Counted from the first letter of the stretch, positions 33,723 through 45,660 are shown. The stretch: DNA of 55,966 nt from Spirogloea muscicola (GCA_009602725.1 WELB01000075.1:345464-401429), one strand, 5' to 3'. Notes: a model not told the origin generated them from the sequence alone. A program made the numbers and translations.

Positions 33723-36700
33723 ATGGAGTTCTGGGGTAAGGCTGCTGCTCGCCGCACGGCTCGCGACGCCGCGGCCGCATTAGGCGACGGCCTCTCGCCG
33801 CCGGCGGCCTGCCCCGAGTGCCGTTTTTCACGAAGTCATTGCTCGTGCTACACTCGGCAGGCGTGGAGGTTAAGCCGGGGAAGGGCTTGGAGCTGGAGCC
33901 AGAAGCCTACGTCCACATCTCTCAGGTGAGCACCCCTTGTTCTTACTGCAACTCCTCTGCTTCCTTCCCTCCTCTTTGCTGGCCGCCCCTCACCTGGGTA
34001 TGGTCTATATGTTCGTCTTAGCGAGCCTAGTTCACAAAGCCCTTCGTTTCTGAGTGTGAAAACTGGCGTATTCGGGTATGAGTAAGTCCATGCGGCGGGC
34101 CCTCATTGGCTCTTGAGTGGCAGCAGGGCTATCTGTCACAAGTTGTCTCGCAATTGCTCCACCTCGTCCAAGCTGCAGGTTGCTGCATGGTAGCGAGCTC
34201 GCCAGCTGACCCTGCCATTGGCAACAGAGGCTGCCTCCTACAATACGGCTAGGCTCCAGCAGTGCAAAGGGTAGTGCACAGCAGTCCGAAGGCCAGAAAG
34301 GGGCGTCTTCTGTCTACGAATGAGCCACACGATAATTCTGCCCAAGCCGTTCGTTTTGCATGCATGAGCACTCCAGGCACTCACGAAAGGTCACACGTAC
34401 TTTTCACTGGATCCCAGGCTGCTCTCGGTGCCAACCCAACAGATGGAGAGAGGGTTGTTCTCCAAGTGGCCAACGAGGGTGGAGATCCAGTAGTGCTGGG
34501 GACCCTGTCCAAGGGCAAGTGCGACCAGATACACCTTGATCTGGTCTTTGACCGCGACTTCCGACTCTTTCACACTGGGACGTCGAGCGTGTACTTCGTC
34601 GGATACACGACACCTGGGGCACTATATCCTCCTCTTTACTGCTGTACACTTGCAAACTTCATTGACACTTGTTTCATGATAGGCAATAGGATTGCCATGA
34701 CCGGCAGTCAACATCCACTCTGCTGAGGGTAGAATTATCTCTTGGAAGCACTGCAATTGATGTTGGTTAAGGCCCTTGATTCTGGCTTACCGAAGATGAC
34801 TTTGACGAAGATGATCTTGATGACGAGGATGAAGAGCTTGAAGAAGACGAGGAGGATGATGAAGACGAGGCAGATGCTGATGAAGGAGGTGCTGTCCACT
34901 TTCATCCTTTGCAGCCACTGAACAGCTGCTGAAGCCTTGCATATTGATCCTCTCTTTTAGTTCTGCAATTACCACCTTTGGTTATCACTACCAACTTGAT
35001 CCAACTTTTCTGTCAGCTGCAGGCAAAGAAGCTGCTGGCAAGGAGAATGGCCGAACAGCAGGTAGTTGCTTGGTCATTTCACCTTCCTTTCAAGCTTGCA
35101 AATGTCCATCTTGCCATGTTTCCACAAGATGCTGAGTTGCGGGAAATGTTGGGTCAATCAGGAAAAGTCATCAAGTCTGCGCTAAAAGCAGCGAAGGCAG
35201 CAATTGCTTCAAGGGCAGCGGGCGAGGTAACCTGCTGTCATTATATTGTAATGGTATTGCAAAGTGTGGAGTGTACAATCTGCTGCTCTCAATGCACAAG
35301 GCATACACACTGCCTTTCTCACAGATATAAATAATAAAAAAAATAAATATTTATATATATATTTGCTATGCTCTTTAACTTATCTTTGGTCAACGTGCTA
35401 CAAACATATGGGTATAGGATGACGACGAAGATGACGAGGACGAGGACGAGGACGACAAAGAATTCCTGAAAACAGCCAACACCTTTGACATGGACGATGA
35501 CGATGACGATGAATCCGACGACGAAGATTTCAATAATGCCGATCTTGCTGACCAGGTGCAGAGGCATAGAGTGCTTCATAGCTATCTCAACCCTTGGAAT
35601 CTAGAGCAATTAAACTATGTTCAGTGAGAGACCAGATTTTGAAGGCCATGCAAATTTTTGCTGTGACGGGATGTGGACTCAAGCAGAACTCAATACCTCA
35701 CTCATGGTGCTCTTTAAGGTAAGGAAAGGCCTAAGTGATTCCAGTATTAGACCATTGCCGTCATGTCATTCCACATATATGACTGATTGGCAGTCTCAGT
35801 AGCTTGTGGGAATGGTCAATGGCCATCAGGCTTACTTGTGTCAGTCTTGCAGGATGACGATGATGAGGACGACGACGATGATGAGTTTGATGATGATATG
35901 GACGATGACGATGATGAGGAGGATGATGAGGAAGACGAGGAATTGGACGTCAAGGGAACCCCTAAAGCAGTAGGCATTATTACTCTGCCTATGCATTTGC
36001 GGTCGTTGGTACAGAAGCAAGACACTGCCTGACAACTTCACTAGAAGCTCTAGGACTCCAATCCCGACTAGGAGCTTAAGAGTACAAATCTTACTAGGTA
36101 GAATTATCGTTAGAAGTACCAAGTAACGCTTCATTGCAGGACATCTTGGATGCGGACAATATGCTAATGTGTGCATCACAAGAGTAGTTACCAGGGGTCA
36201 TGACTGCCTCGCACCTGTTGCTACATCAGAGTTGCTGGCTGCTTCCAAGATACGCCGGTCGGCCCTCTTCACTGTCTACTCTAAGCCAGTGTATATTTGC
36301 CACCACACAGGCTGGGAGCAAGAGAGCTGCTGCTGCTGGCCCTATGCCTGTATCTGCAAAGAAACTGAAGGCTGAGACGCCTGGCAAGAAGCAAGGTGAG
36401 AGAAGGAGAGCGCATCATTGTGCTTCATGTCAGAGCACTGGCTTTAGTACGCTCAGTGGTCAGCTGATTACTTAGTGTACTGAGCCCTTCTAGGCTGATG
36501 TGCTTCAGTGGACATTTGCATGGCTGGATCTATGTGTTACTGTTCAACATTTGATAGTCCGCTTTGTTATTCTTATTATAGTTACTCCAGCCACCAAGGG
36601 AGCCCCTGCAGCTGCCAAGGCGACACCAAGTCCTGGCAAGACACTAACACCTGCAGCAAAATCAAGTCAGGTACAGAGTTTCAAGGGATAGTGCAAAGTG

Positions 36701-37560
36701 CACGAGTAGTAGGTATTTGTCATGCAATGGCATGTAATCCACTACCAGCCTTGAGAGTCACTCAAGGTAGGCTAGCTGACATAGGTGCCATTCTGAGCTG
36801 CATATTGGTGCAATCATGTGGCTGCATCAGACTTTCTCATCCTAATTCACATGATTTGAGATACCTACCTCTGTACAGAAGCCTGCCAAAAGCGCAACAC
36901 CAGGAACGCCAGGAACACCAGGCTCAGGCAAGAAACCGGGACTGGGCGAGTACACCTGCACGCCATGCAACAGGTAACGTGAATCTGACTGACGGGGCTA
37001 TGGTTGGTCATGCTCTCAGACAGCTTCGCAGAGGCTAAGTCTGGTACCTGGCTTTATACTAGTAAACTGGGTCACTTGTTGGGGCTGTCCATAGCCTGTT
37101 GTCCATACCATCTGAGAAGATGTGGCTGCAGAAGGGATGTGATTGGATGTGGATGGGTGTTAGTAAGTTGCCATTGGTGCCATGATGAGATGCATCTCGT
37201 TAACCTGAATAAGCCTCAAGTAGACAACCATCCATTTGCCAACTGAGCATCCAATGGCATATTAATTGGGTATTCAGAGTCTGGTGCTGTATGTATTGTG
37301 AAAAATGCTAGTCAGACATCTGACAATCTCAGCATAGGCCGCTGCCCTGTGATGCTGCTGCATTTATCTTTCATCAGACGTGTGGGTAACTCTTTTAGCT
37401 TTGGCTGTGGCAAGCAGAGGTCTACATCATAGTAGGTGCTCAGTGATAGAGTCGTGCCAGACCGTCAGCAATGTTTCTGACAGAATGTGATGGTTGTTGC
37501 AGGAAATTTGGCACAGAGCTGGCTTTGAACCAACACAGCAAGTCCAAGCATGGGTCTTAA
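33723..37560 (+). CDS. HDT1-like: HD2-type (plant-specific) histone deacetylase / nucleoplasmin-like protein
   Basis: Twelve exons: 33723-33735, 33861-33925, 34418-34643, 34796-34888, 35023-35061, 35129-35226, 35418-35555, 35853-35969, 36311-36395, 36582-36670, 36879-36973, 37503-37560 (371 aa). It opens with the family signature MEFWG then VEVKPGKGLELEPEAYVHIS; the His in VHIS and the Asp in LDLVFDRDF match residues reported as essential in maize HD2. The nucleoplasmin-like core is VVLGTLSKGKCDQIHLDLVF to SSVYFVGYTTPG. Three long Asp/Glu tracts, each on its own exon, come next, then a Lys/Pro/Ala-rich nuclear-localisation-type region (GSKRAAAAGPMPVSAKKLK) and a C2H2 finger, YTCTPCNRKFGTELALNQ with HSKSKH. 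HD2 proteins are nucleolar chromatin regulators of rRNA genes. The exon 3 donor and exon 4 acceptor are the least certain joins. Confidence 0.92.
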
Positions 37561-38708
37561 GATAAGCCTCAGCAGCACTGCTGGCATCCATCTCGTTCTC
37601 ATGCTGAAAACATGCACAAGATGTTGCTCGAGGGTCGTTTGCTGGAAGTAGCATGCAAGGTGGAGGGATACTATGCTCTTACAGCTGTCAGGCGCTTGGC
37701 CCCTTGTGAGCGATAAAGGGCCCTGTAATCATCAGAGGATGCACTGCTTGTGTTACTTAGTCCCATCCTCTTGGAAGATCTGGGAAAAGATGTTCTGTAG
37801 AGCACCTCATACTTCTTGGTTTGGCAGGACTACCCAGACTTGAGCACTGGGTGCCCTGCAAATGTAACCATCAGAGGCTGCAATGCTTGTGTTACTTAGA
37901 CACATCCTGTCGGAAGATTGGGTAAAGAAATTTTGTTGAGCACGTTATAGTACTTGGTTTGGCAGGAACGCCCAGACTTGAGCTCTGATTTCCCGCAGGT
38001 GTTTCTTTTCTCGCTGTCAATTCGAAGTCATGCATCCTAGATTCATACATTGAGCAGAAAAAGCTCACAGTTACATGAGTTTCTTCAACTTGGACAACTT
38101 GGACATGGAGCTTTCAAGGGCAGTGAGGGATGAGTGACGTTATCAGCGTGTAGTAGAAGGAATAGTGAATTTTGCTGTCAGGTTAAGGAAGGGAGGTAGC
38201 AAGTGGAAGGTAGCTTCAAGGGTGACGAGGAGTCTGGAGCAATGGGAAGAGTTGTCATTTTATTGCAAGTGGATCAGCAAGCAATCAAGTTGACTGATAG
38301 TTCTCTATCAGCAGCCGCTCGAGCTGGGCTTCATTCAACCTGTTTCCCTGTGGATCTCAGTCAGACCTGTACGTGCAGAGCATATATACAGGAAAACTTG
38401 TTGGCGACATTTTCCATTTTCTTGTGACTGTGGGAAGACTGGTGCGAAGCATTGGACGCAACCTTGTCACTAGATCTGGCTTGGAAAGGTCTTGCAACCT
38501 CTCCTTATTGATCGCCGAGAAGAGGAAGCCATTTGTATGAGCAAATGGGCAGCCCCACGTTGGGATCATGAATTCAATGAATGCTACTGCTGTTTACTAA
38601 GCTGCCAACACCTTGGTGGAGCACCTTGAGGGACTGGAAAGGGTTGAGCAGCTGGAACGGAGTGGCCTGATCCTAGATAAGAGTAATTCCTGCTGGACTA
38701 AGACTAGG
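37561..38708. other. Convergent intergenic region between HD2 and E2 genes
   Basis: Holds the 3' flanks of HD2 (+) and UBE2C (-). Apart from the tandem pair at 37721-37995, no gene or known repeat is seen. A 74-codon frame at 38203-38427 has no recognisable feature. Confidence 0.45.
37721..37995. repeat. Tandem repeat pair, about 133 bp unit
   Basis: Two diverged head-to-tail copies meet near 37853 (shared words CATCAGAGG, GCTTGTGTTACTTAG, TTGGTTTGGCAGGA, CCCAGACTTGAGC). The divergence suggests an older duplication than that at 28218-28550. Confidence 0.7.
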
Positions 38709-40158
38709 TTAGCTATTTGGTACTCCACATTCAGTGTACTTCTTCAGGAGGACATCTCGGTACTCTGTGGAGGACAAGCAGCTATATGTGAAAAGGAAGG
38801 CAGTACTGAATGAGGTATCTCACTGTATGCCTCGTCATCAGAGCAGATTGTCTCATGGAAGTGTTTCACGCTAACATCACTTCACTAACACAATCTGTCT
38901 GCAGACTTGTGGACTAACCGGTCTGGTTGGACCACAGGCCGGCTGCAAAAGCGTTGAGTGGGCTATCGTTGTTGGGCTCTGGAAAACCACAATCAGTATT
39001 CAACAGGGTCCAGGTTTCAGTCCATGACTTATTGTCCTACTTCTTAGATTACTTTTGTGGGTGTAGCTTAACCTTTTTTCCTATGCATTTCTTAGGACTT
39101 GCATTGCAGGCGTACTTGAGCTGACACCTATATAAAATACCTCAACATATTTACTTGTGATAAGCTTGGAGGTAGTACTCTTTCAGCAACTGCAGGAGGA
39201 AGACTTGGCAGTCATTAGACTCAACATGACAAGCTAAGTCACGAACCTCCCAGGAGGCTTTGTATTGAGAGGAGGATTGAGCGGATGTCGTATGCGGACG
39301 ACCATTTTTCCTGCAATGGCATCGGATCAGACTAAAGTGAGCCAACAGGTGCTGTGCCTGAGCACTGAGGAGATTTATGAGCAATCCAGCTGCCGTCCCA
39401 TTGTGACATGGTAGTATTGAAAAGCTTGGAGTGGCTTGGACGAGGATGGATGGTCAGATGCAGCACAAACCTTCAGAATGTCCAGGCAGATGTTGCCGTA
39501 CTGGTCGACGTTGGGGTGGAAGCAGTAGGTGTCGAACTTCACTGTCGGCGCCTTGAAGGGGTACTCACCAGGAAACCGGAGGCTCAGCTTGTAGGTGAGC
39601 CCCTCGTAGACGGTGCCGGCGCTCCCCTTGATGGTGCCTGCCCACTGGAAGATGTTGTCCCCTTCTGGGAACGCGGAGATGCCGGGGTCTCCACAAGTCT
39701 GCCGAGCTCCACAGACAAGGGTTCAGCAGTCTACGGCCAGCTCGAGCTGCCGTCGAGGCCTGCTGTGCTCATCTCACGCCTTGCTAGCTGGGCGTCCTGC
39801 TAGACTCGAGCCAGTAGCTGGACCCAACCATAGACTGACGTTGTGCTGCAACAGTGAGCAATGCAGGTGGCGGCAGTCTGCGAGCAAGCGTTTCGAACGA
39901 GGCCCACTCTGGGTGTGCACGCTGGCACCTTACCATGAGCGCCATGAGCTCCGACTGGAGCCTGCAACGCGCACACCAACGGAGCGCGGAGTCAGCTCTG
40001 GCGAGCCCGAGTTGGCGCTGCGGAGCGACGTGGGCGCCCAGCTGGGAGCGGAGGTGGCCCACACCTGCGGGCAACGGAGTGGCCGTCGGCCGAGGGGCAG
40101 CCGGGCTGGCTGTGCTTGCCCGCCGCCGGCGCCGGGAGCCCGCCGTGCTGCAGGTTCA

Positions 40159-40159
<1 letters not shown>
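38709..40159 (-). CDS. UBE2C: Ubiquitin-conjugating enzyme E2 C (UBE2C/UBC19-type, APC/C E2)
   Basis: Six minus-strand exons: 40159-40065, 39961-39934, 39698-39471, 39310-39247, 38978-38919, 38764-38709 (176 aa, near the 179 aa of human UBE2C). Motifs in order: [71 protein letters not shown] (Cys in GNICLDIL is the catalytic residue), [37 protein letters not shown] and [13 protein letters not shown]2C primes substrates of the anaphase-promoting complex, driving mitotic exit. The N-terminal extension is Gly/Pro/Ser-rich, as in animals and plants. The start codon is flanked upstream by a (GGC)n tract running towards the assembly gap. Confidence 0.93.

Positions 40160-40190
<31 letters not shown>
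40160..40190. repeat. (GGC)n trinucleotide tract at the E2 5' leader
   Basis: About ten GGC/GCC units lie immediately upstream of the UBE2C start codon (minus strand). A similar (GCC)n tract precedes the F-box gene start at 48673-48708. Confidence 0.8.
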
Positions 40191-40191
<1 letters not shown>

Positions 40192-40224
40192 GAGATGCGG
40201 CGGCTAAGGCGGCGCTTTGGGCGG

Positions 40225-40885
40225 NNNNNNNNNNNNNNNNNNNNNNNNNNNNNNNNNNNNNNNNNNNNNNNNNNNNNNNNNNNNNNNNNNNNNNNNNNNN
40301 NNNNNNNNNNNNNNNNNNNNNNNNNNNNNNNNNNNNNNNNNNNNNNNNNNNNNNNNNNNNNNNNNNNNNNNNNNNNNNNNNNNNNNNNNNNNNNNNNNNN
40401 NNNNNNNNNNNNNNNNNNNNNNNNNNNNNNNNNNNNNNNNNNNNNNNNNNNNNNNNNNNNNNNNNNNNNNNNNNNNNNNNNNNNNNNNNNNNNNNNNNNN
40501 NNNNNNNNNNNNNNNNNNNNNNNNNNNNNNNNNNNNNNNNNNNNNNNNNNNNNNNNNNNNNNNNNNNNNNNNNNNNNNNNNNNNNNNNNNNNNNNNNNNN
40601 NNNNNNNNNNNNNNNNNNNNNNNNNNNNNNNNNNNNNNNNNNNNNNNNNNNNNNNNNNNNNNNNNNNNNNNNNNNNNNNNNNNNNNNNNNNNNNNNNNNN
40701 NNNNNNNNNNNNNNNNNNNNNNNNNNNNNNNNNNNNNNNNNNNNNNNNNNNNNNNNNNNNNNNNNNNNNNNNNNNNNNNNNNNNNNNNNNNNNNNNNNNN
40801 NNNNNNNNNNNNNNNNNNNNNNNNNNNNNNNNNNNNNNNNNNNNNNNNNNNNNNNNNNNNNNNNNNNNNNNNNNNNNNNNNNNNN
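40225..40885. other. Assembly gap (661 N)
   Basis: A run of N separates the UBE2C leader from the sequence before GPRP1, so the divergent promoter region of this pair is missing. Confidence 0.99.

Positions 40886-40970
<85 letters not shown>
40886..40970. repeat. (TC)n microsatellite
   Basis: Over 80 bases of CT dinucleotide with one interruption, directly abutting the gap. This repeat is the likely cause of the assembly break. Confidence 0.95.
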
Positions 40971-40971
<1 letters not shown>

Positions 40972-41228
40972 GCGCACTCTCCCTTGCAGCCCCGTCGGAG
41001 GCTCCTCGCCAAGTGCCTGTGTCTGCCGTTTCATCCTTGTCCCGCCGCATTTCAGAACCCAGCACCAAAGACCAGCCTTGGCCTCCCTGCTCTGCCGCTT
41101 TCCGCCACCAGCAGCCTGCCCCCCCCCCCCCTTGTCAGCCTCGCTTGTGCGGCACCTGACTGGGGTCTGGTTCTAACCCAGGCAGCTGGCCGTCATTGTT
41201 GACGGCTGCTCATTCCGTGTGCACGCCG

Positions 41229-42360
41229 ATGGCCTCAGGTGTGTGGCTTCTCCTCCCGAATGGCCCTTCGCACGCGTGATTGCAGGCTCATGAAGTCTAG
41301 GCCAGCGCTTCCGACTCTGTACTCAAATGGGGGGGAAGGCATGGTGCCCGCTGCTCAACATGCTCATCCTCGCCATGCGGATTGTGATTGTGGGTGCCCG
41401 CATGCAGAGCCGCCGCAACCGCCGTCCTCCTCCTCCGCCTATCCGACGCTGGCCGGTGAGGCCGCTGAGCAACCTCCAGCGGGCTACCCAGGCGTGATCG
41501 GCGCTGCTGCAGACCATCGGCCAGCCGCGGCTTATGCGGGGTTTGGCCGCATCCGCCCCCGAGCCGCTGCCGCCTGGCTACCTGGCAGCCGGCGGCGAGG
41601 GCGAGGCCAGCGACTACTTGCCCTCTGAGAAAGTTGGCGACAAGGGCCTGCCAGACGATATTGTGGACAGGGGGCACCACGGCCATCATCACGGACATGG
41701 CTCCTATGGCTACCCTCCGCCGCCGTATGGACCACGCGCACCAGCCTACGGGTACCCCCCACCAGGAGCATATCCTCCCGCCTATCCACCGCCACCTGGT
41801 TACGGTCCTGGTGAGTCATTGACTTCACGGAGCAAAAACAAGATGGACTGTGCAGCAAATCCCCCCGCCCAATGGTCTTAAGCGTGCTGCTCTCTTGCTG
41901 ATCGACTAATGGTCGGATGGGACTCTTGCTTTTGCTGTTACTAGTTCCGTGCTAGGCTTCTTACCCAACAACTGGTGGTAACCCTCATCCATTGTGGCCA
42001 ACAGTGTGTCAGCACCTCTTTGGCCACCTGGCAGTGTCCTCTTTGGGTGCTGTAGCTTGAGAGTGCACTTGCTGCATAAGCCCTTTCGGTGTAGGCACGG
42101 CGGCGGCGGCCGTTGGTTGGCCTGTGGCGCTCATGACACCAAGCTTGTTTCGTGGTGGCACAGTGCCTGGAGCATACCCGGCACCGTACCCGGGGCACTA
42201 CCTGCACGCAGGGTATGAGCAGCACGGTCACCACCACTACAAGCACGGCAAGCACAAGTACAAGAAGCACAAGCCTTTTGGGAAGATCAAGCGCGGTTGG
42301 AAGCACTTCAAGCACGGTATCAAGAAGCCCTTTCACCACCTCAAGCTCAAGAAGTGGTAG
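41229..42360 (+). CDS. Glycine/proline-rich XYPPX protein with His/Lys tail (GPRP1)
   Basis: Proposed exons 41229-41238 (MAS plus one base), 41408-41493, 41564-41810 and 42095-42360 (202 aa). The N-terminal half carries XYPPX-type repeats (GYPPPPYGPRAPAYGYPPPG, AYPPAYPPPPGYGPG), the middle is short and Ala-rich (GTAAAAVGWPVALM), and the C-terminus is His/Lys-rich (HHHYKHGKHKYKKHKPFGK, FKHGIKKPFHHLKLKKW). That order is the plant GPRP layout. Such proteins are small, possibly membrane-associated or disordered, with no firm biochemical role. The join between exons 2 and 3 is the weak point: the reading frame changes between 41490 and 41565, and the proposed 70-base intron is one of several ways to bridge it (a sequencing indel is another). 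It is paralogous to 44412-45348. Confidence 0.75.
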
Positions 42361-43130
42361 GGGAGCTGGAGCTTTCTACTGCAGAGTGATAGATGTTGAA
42401 CCTTTGATACTTCAGCTTCTAGAGGAGCTCTGCCAAGCTGCACTACTAAGCAAAGGCACGACTTCAATAAAAGGAGACGTGAAACTCCTCATCAATCGTG
42501 CACTTAGCAAGCTCGGCAGGAGTAGCAGCTGACTGCAATATCTGTCCGCTAACTCTCTGTACAAACCTTTGTGCTGAAAGCCCGTCAGACACGCTTGCGA
42601 TCACTTCCAGGCTGGCATTCACAGCCATTGCCTCGCTGCATTTAAAAAAGGCCACTCTGGGACTGCCCGACACTGGAAGAAATATTCTGCAATCGAAGAC
42701 ATCGTCTTGCTAATCTCAACATGTAGCCAACGCTTGCATATGGGGAAGCCAATTCGAGACTGTCGTGTAACAGAGTCCCACCGGCCAGGTACAATAACAG
42801 CAACTTCATCGCAGTGAAGCACCACTTCTGGCCTTGCTCAACAAAGGCCAAAGGCGTCCATCAAGGCAGCCGCTTGCCTTCCAGGTCTGCAGTCCTCCTG
42901 GCTGGCCCTTGCTGCTTGTCCAACTCTCACTCCTGTCAACAGTGGTGACACGTTGAATGAGCAAAGTGGTCTTAGGATCCAATCTATCAATGCGATGACA
43001 TTACATGGTCGATCAGTTATTGGGCTGGGGGCCATCCTGTCAAATGTGGTAGTGTGATGAACGAGCGCATAGGCTGGGAACCATCCAACTCAGGCTACTG
43101 GGCCATGGGAGCCCTTCCTGTGACAAGGGG
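42361..43130. other. No gene recognised
   Basis: Begins with the presumed GPRP1 3' UTR. A weak relative of the hairpin module (GGCTGGCATTCACAGCC) lies near 42610-42630. Short frames only. Confidence 0.4.
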
Positions 43131-43865
43131 TGCCCTGGCACATCGGACTTGTTCGGATCTCAGGCATCCGCGCTGCTTCGGTGCACCCTACCTATGGCTG
43201 CAACGCTACCCAGATGGGCATGCCGGCAGCCTACTTGTCATTTTGCGACGTTGTGTCTCAGCCTGCTCGCAGCAAGAATCAGCGCAGTGATCACCTCCTA
43301 CCAGCCGCTATTGTCAGCCGCAATTGGCTGCATAGGTGACGTCACATATCCTACATGAAAACATCGCAAGTGTAGGATATGCACATGATGAAAGTACACT
43401 TCCAGTTCAGATGGGCATGCCGGCAGCCTACTTGTCATTTTGCGACGTTGTGTCTCAGCCTGCTCGCAGCGAGCTCAGGTTCATGCTTTGCAAAAGAAAG
43501 CTGGTCGAGCCTGAGCTGGTGGCACAAGAGCTTGTCAATTGCTGTCTGGTTTTCGGGCATCAACTAGCGGCCTCTATGTGCTGACTCGTGGTTATTGAAC
43601 GGGTCAGCTTAGCAGCAGGTGATGTATACCTGCCAATGTGCTTGGCCACACAGGCCCTCCATCACTTGTCTTGGTATTTAGCACTCCGGCTCGTTCAGAC
43701 CTTGTCCATTCCTTTGGGCTTGCCTCTCCCAGCCACCAGTCAATCTGGCCGTGCTTTCCCTCCATCACTCAATGCATACTCCAGTTTTCCTACCTGCAAC
43801 CCTACCCTAGGTGCGGGCGGAGCCTGCGCTAGTCTGATGTGTATCTGCCGCCACGAGCGCTTCTG
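43130..43865 (+). mobile_element. LINE family B fragments, including an exact 63 bp duplication, then a solo module
   Basis: A 63-base segment at 43211-43273 is repeated exactly at 43408-43470; both encode QMGMPAAYLSFCDVVSQPA, collinear with the family B copy at 11926-12177. The downstream copy continues to a TGTGCTGACTCGTGGTTATTGA end near 43590, equivalent to the LTRGY-stop end of the LINE. A plus-orientation module of the CCACCAGTCAATCTGGCC subtype lies at 43690-43770. All copies are truncated. Confidence 0.65.
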
Positions 43866-44411
43866 AGTCTATACCGCCAAGTGGAGGGCGGGCTGCTGGT
43901 TGTAAAGCAGGGGCGAGGTTTCAGCTGAGGACACCGACGGAAAAGATCAACAAAGGTCGTCGAGCACTAGTGGCATCTCGTCGATCTGAAGGTGGCTGGC
44001 CAACGACGGCGGTTGGAGCGCGCGGAAGCTTCCGAGCCCCCGACGCGGCGGCGACGCCGCCCGTCTGGCCCGACGGCTGCCCGATAGGAGCCGCCCGAAG
44101 GCCCCCCCCAGCCATGGCGGCCAGGCAGGCCGGAGTGCCCACCAACAACGCTGTGCTTGCCCTCGCACTCCTTGGCCGCTCGGGCCATCCGCCGCTCGGG
44201 ACGCACCTGACTGGCTTGCACAGCCTCTCTTGTAGTATCATCAGCAGCCGCATTCGTCTTCGCCACTCGGTGCACGCCGCCTCCCGTCTCCCCTGCAACT
44301 TGCTGCAGCTCCAGCGCCGTCAAGGCCAGGAGGAAGCCGGCCGCTCCTCCCGTGGCGAGGCTGAGAGCCCACTAGCGCGGACGAGGCGGGCGCTGTCCCG
44401 ACGTCCGAGCC

Positions 44412-45348
44412 ATGGCGTCCGGTGAGTACGGCGGCCCCATTGACGAGCCTCGCAGCGGCGTGCGGCTTTTGGAGCCGCCCTCCTGACGCTGGCGCCGCCA
44501 TGGCGCAGGCCCTCCGCCTCCCGGCTACCCCGTGGGGCAGGCCCCTCCGCCGGGTTACCCGACTTTCGCCGGCACGCCCAGCGAGGGGCACGCCGACGAC
44601 GGGGAACGTGGCCACGGTAGCGGCGGCGGTCATGGTGGGTACCCACTTCATGGCTACTACCCCCCGGCCGGCTATGGGTATCCCCCCGCGTACCCGCCGC
44701 CGCCGCCGCAGCAGTATGCCTCGGCGCCAGCTTATGGCTACCCTCCCACTGGGTACCCGCCATACCCAGGTGAGCATCCGGCACACAGTCGTCGCACGCC
44801 CAGCCAGTGTCGAAGCAGTCCTCATTGTAGGTCCCGCTCGACTGCCAGGCCCCTCTGGCTGCCGCGGGACCGCCACTTGACATGAGGTGCTGCTCGAGAC
44901 TGGGCCTCTTGCGCCGCAGGACCTTCGTCCGTCGCATGAGATTTAATGCGGCCAGTTGGCGGCTTCCATTGTACAATGAGAGCTGGTCCTGTTGTTCCAA
45001 GTTGGTGGCTGTCGCCACTGTTTGCGGTCGCGCCAGGCCCTCTCCACTTGTGAGCTGTGTAATGTCGCAGTTCCTGGAGGCTATCCGGGGCCTCCGCAAT
45101 ATGAACAGGGCGGCCACGGCGGCCATGGCGGCCACGGTGAATACGGCGGCCACGGCGGCCATGGCGAATACGGCGGCCACGGCGGCCACGGCGGCCATGA
45201 CAAGCACAAGGAGCATGGAGGGCACGAGGGCTGGGGTGGGCATGGTTATTCTCCGCATGGCTTCCCAACTGGGTACCATGAGCAGCACGGGCATGCAAAG
45301 CACAAGGAGCACAAGCACAAGCACAAGGTATGCTCATTACCATCTTAG
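44412..45348 (+). CDS. Glycine/proline-rich XYPPX protein with Gly-His repeats (GPRP2)
   Basis: Exons 44412-44421, 44509-44769 and 45071-45348 (182 aa). The gene repeats the design of GPRP1 about 2 kb downstream in the same orientation: a 10-base first exon coding MAS plus one base, a phase-1 intron, an XYPPX-rich exon (PPPPGYPVGQAPPPGYP, YGYPPAYPPPPPQQY, YGYPPTGYPPYP) and a His/Lys-rich end. It differs in a tandem GGHGGHGEY-type segment coded by repeated GGCGGCCACGGCGGCCATGG units (45105-45205) and a KHKEHKHKHK tail. It lacks the Ala-rich middle and the KKPFHHLKLKKW end of GPRP1. The stop at 45346-45348 is reached after a possible splice donor (AAG then GTATGC near 45327), so the real C-terminus may lie in another exon. 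Confidence 0.75.
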
Positions 45349-45559
45349 TAGTACTCATGCTCTCTGTGGCCAGGTAGTCAGATGTCACCTCACTGTTTGT
45401 GACTAGGTAGTAAGAGGTCTCTCACATCACTCACATTGTTTTTCTGGCAAAGCAGGCCGAAGTCACCATGATCTGCAACGTAAATGCTTAGGCTGTTGAG
45501 CCCACTTGATGGAGCCTGAAGGCTCCTCTTTCTTTGAATTTGACCACTATGTGCAGTGA

Positions 45560-45660
45560 ACAATAGATAGAAGATGCAGCTATTCCAAAGGGGGGGCGAG
45601 GGTTGCGGAAAACCAGCCCACCAAAGAATGAACAAGGATAGACCGCTTAGAGGAGTGCTG
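45560..45660 (-). repeat. Solo hairpin module
   Basis: A minus-orientation module (CTATTCCAAAGG ... GCGAGGGTTGCGGAAAACCAG then CCC) stands alone downstream of GPRP2, between its end and the 3' end of the C45 gene. Confidence 0.6.

Noticed and set aside
35787-36032. Minus-strand poly-Ser frame opposite the HD2 acidic exon
   Set aside because: Antisense reading of Asp/Glu codon repeats; the plus strand is a clear HD2 exon.
39151-39384. Alternative C-terminus for the E2 ([12 protein letters not shown])
   Set aside because: Looked plausible at first, but it would omit the conserved EPNxDSPLN segment. That segment is found at 38978-38919 and joins in phase to a proper end at 38709.
39613-41202. 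Long frames crossing the gap, with poly-Ser-Leu or poly-Arg-Glu ends
   Set aside because: Open only because N codons contain no stops and because (TC)n has no stop in any frame; the real gene here is the minus-strand E2.
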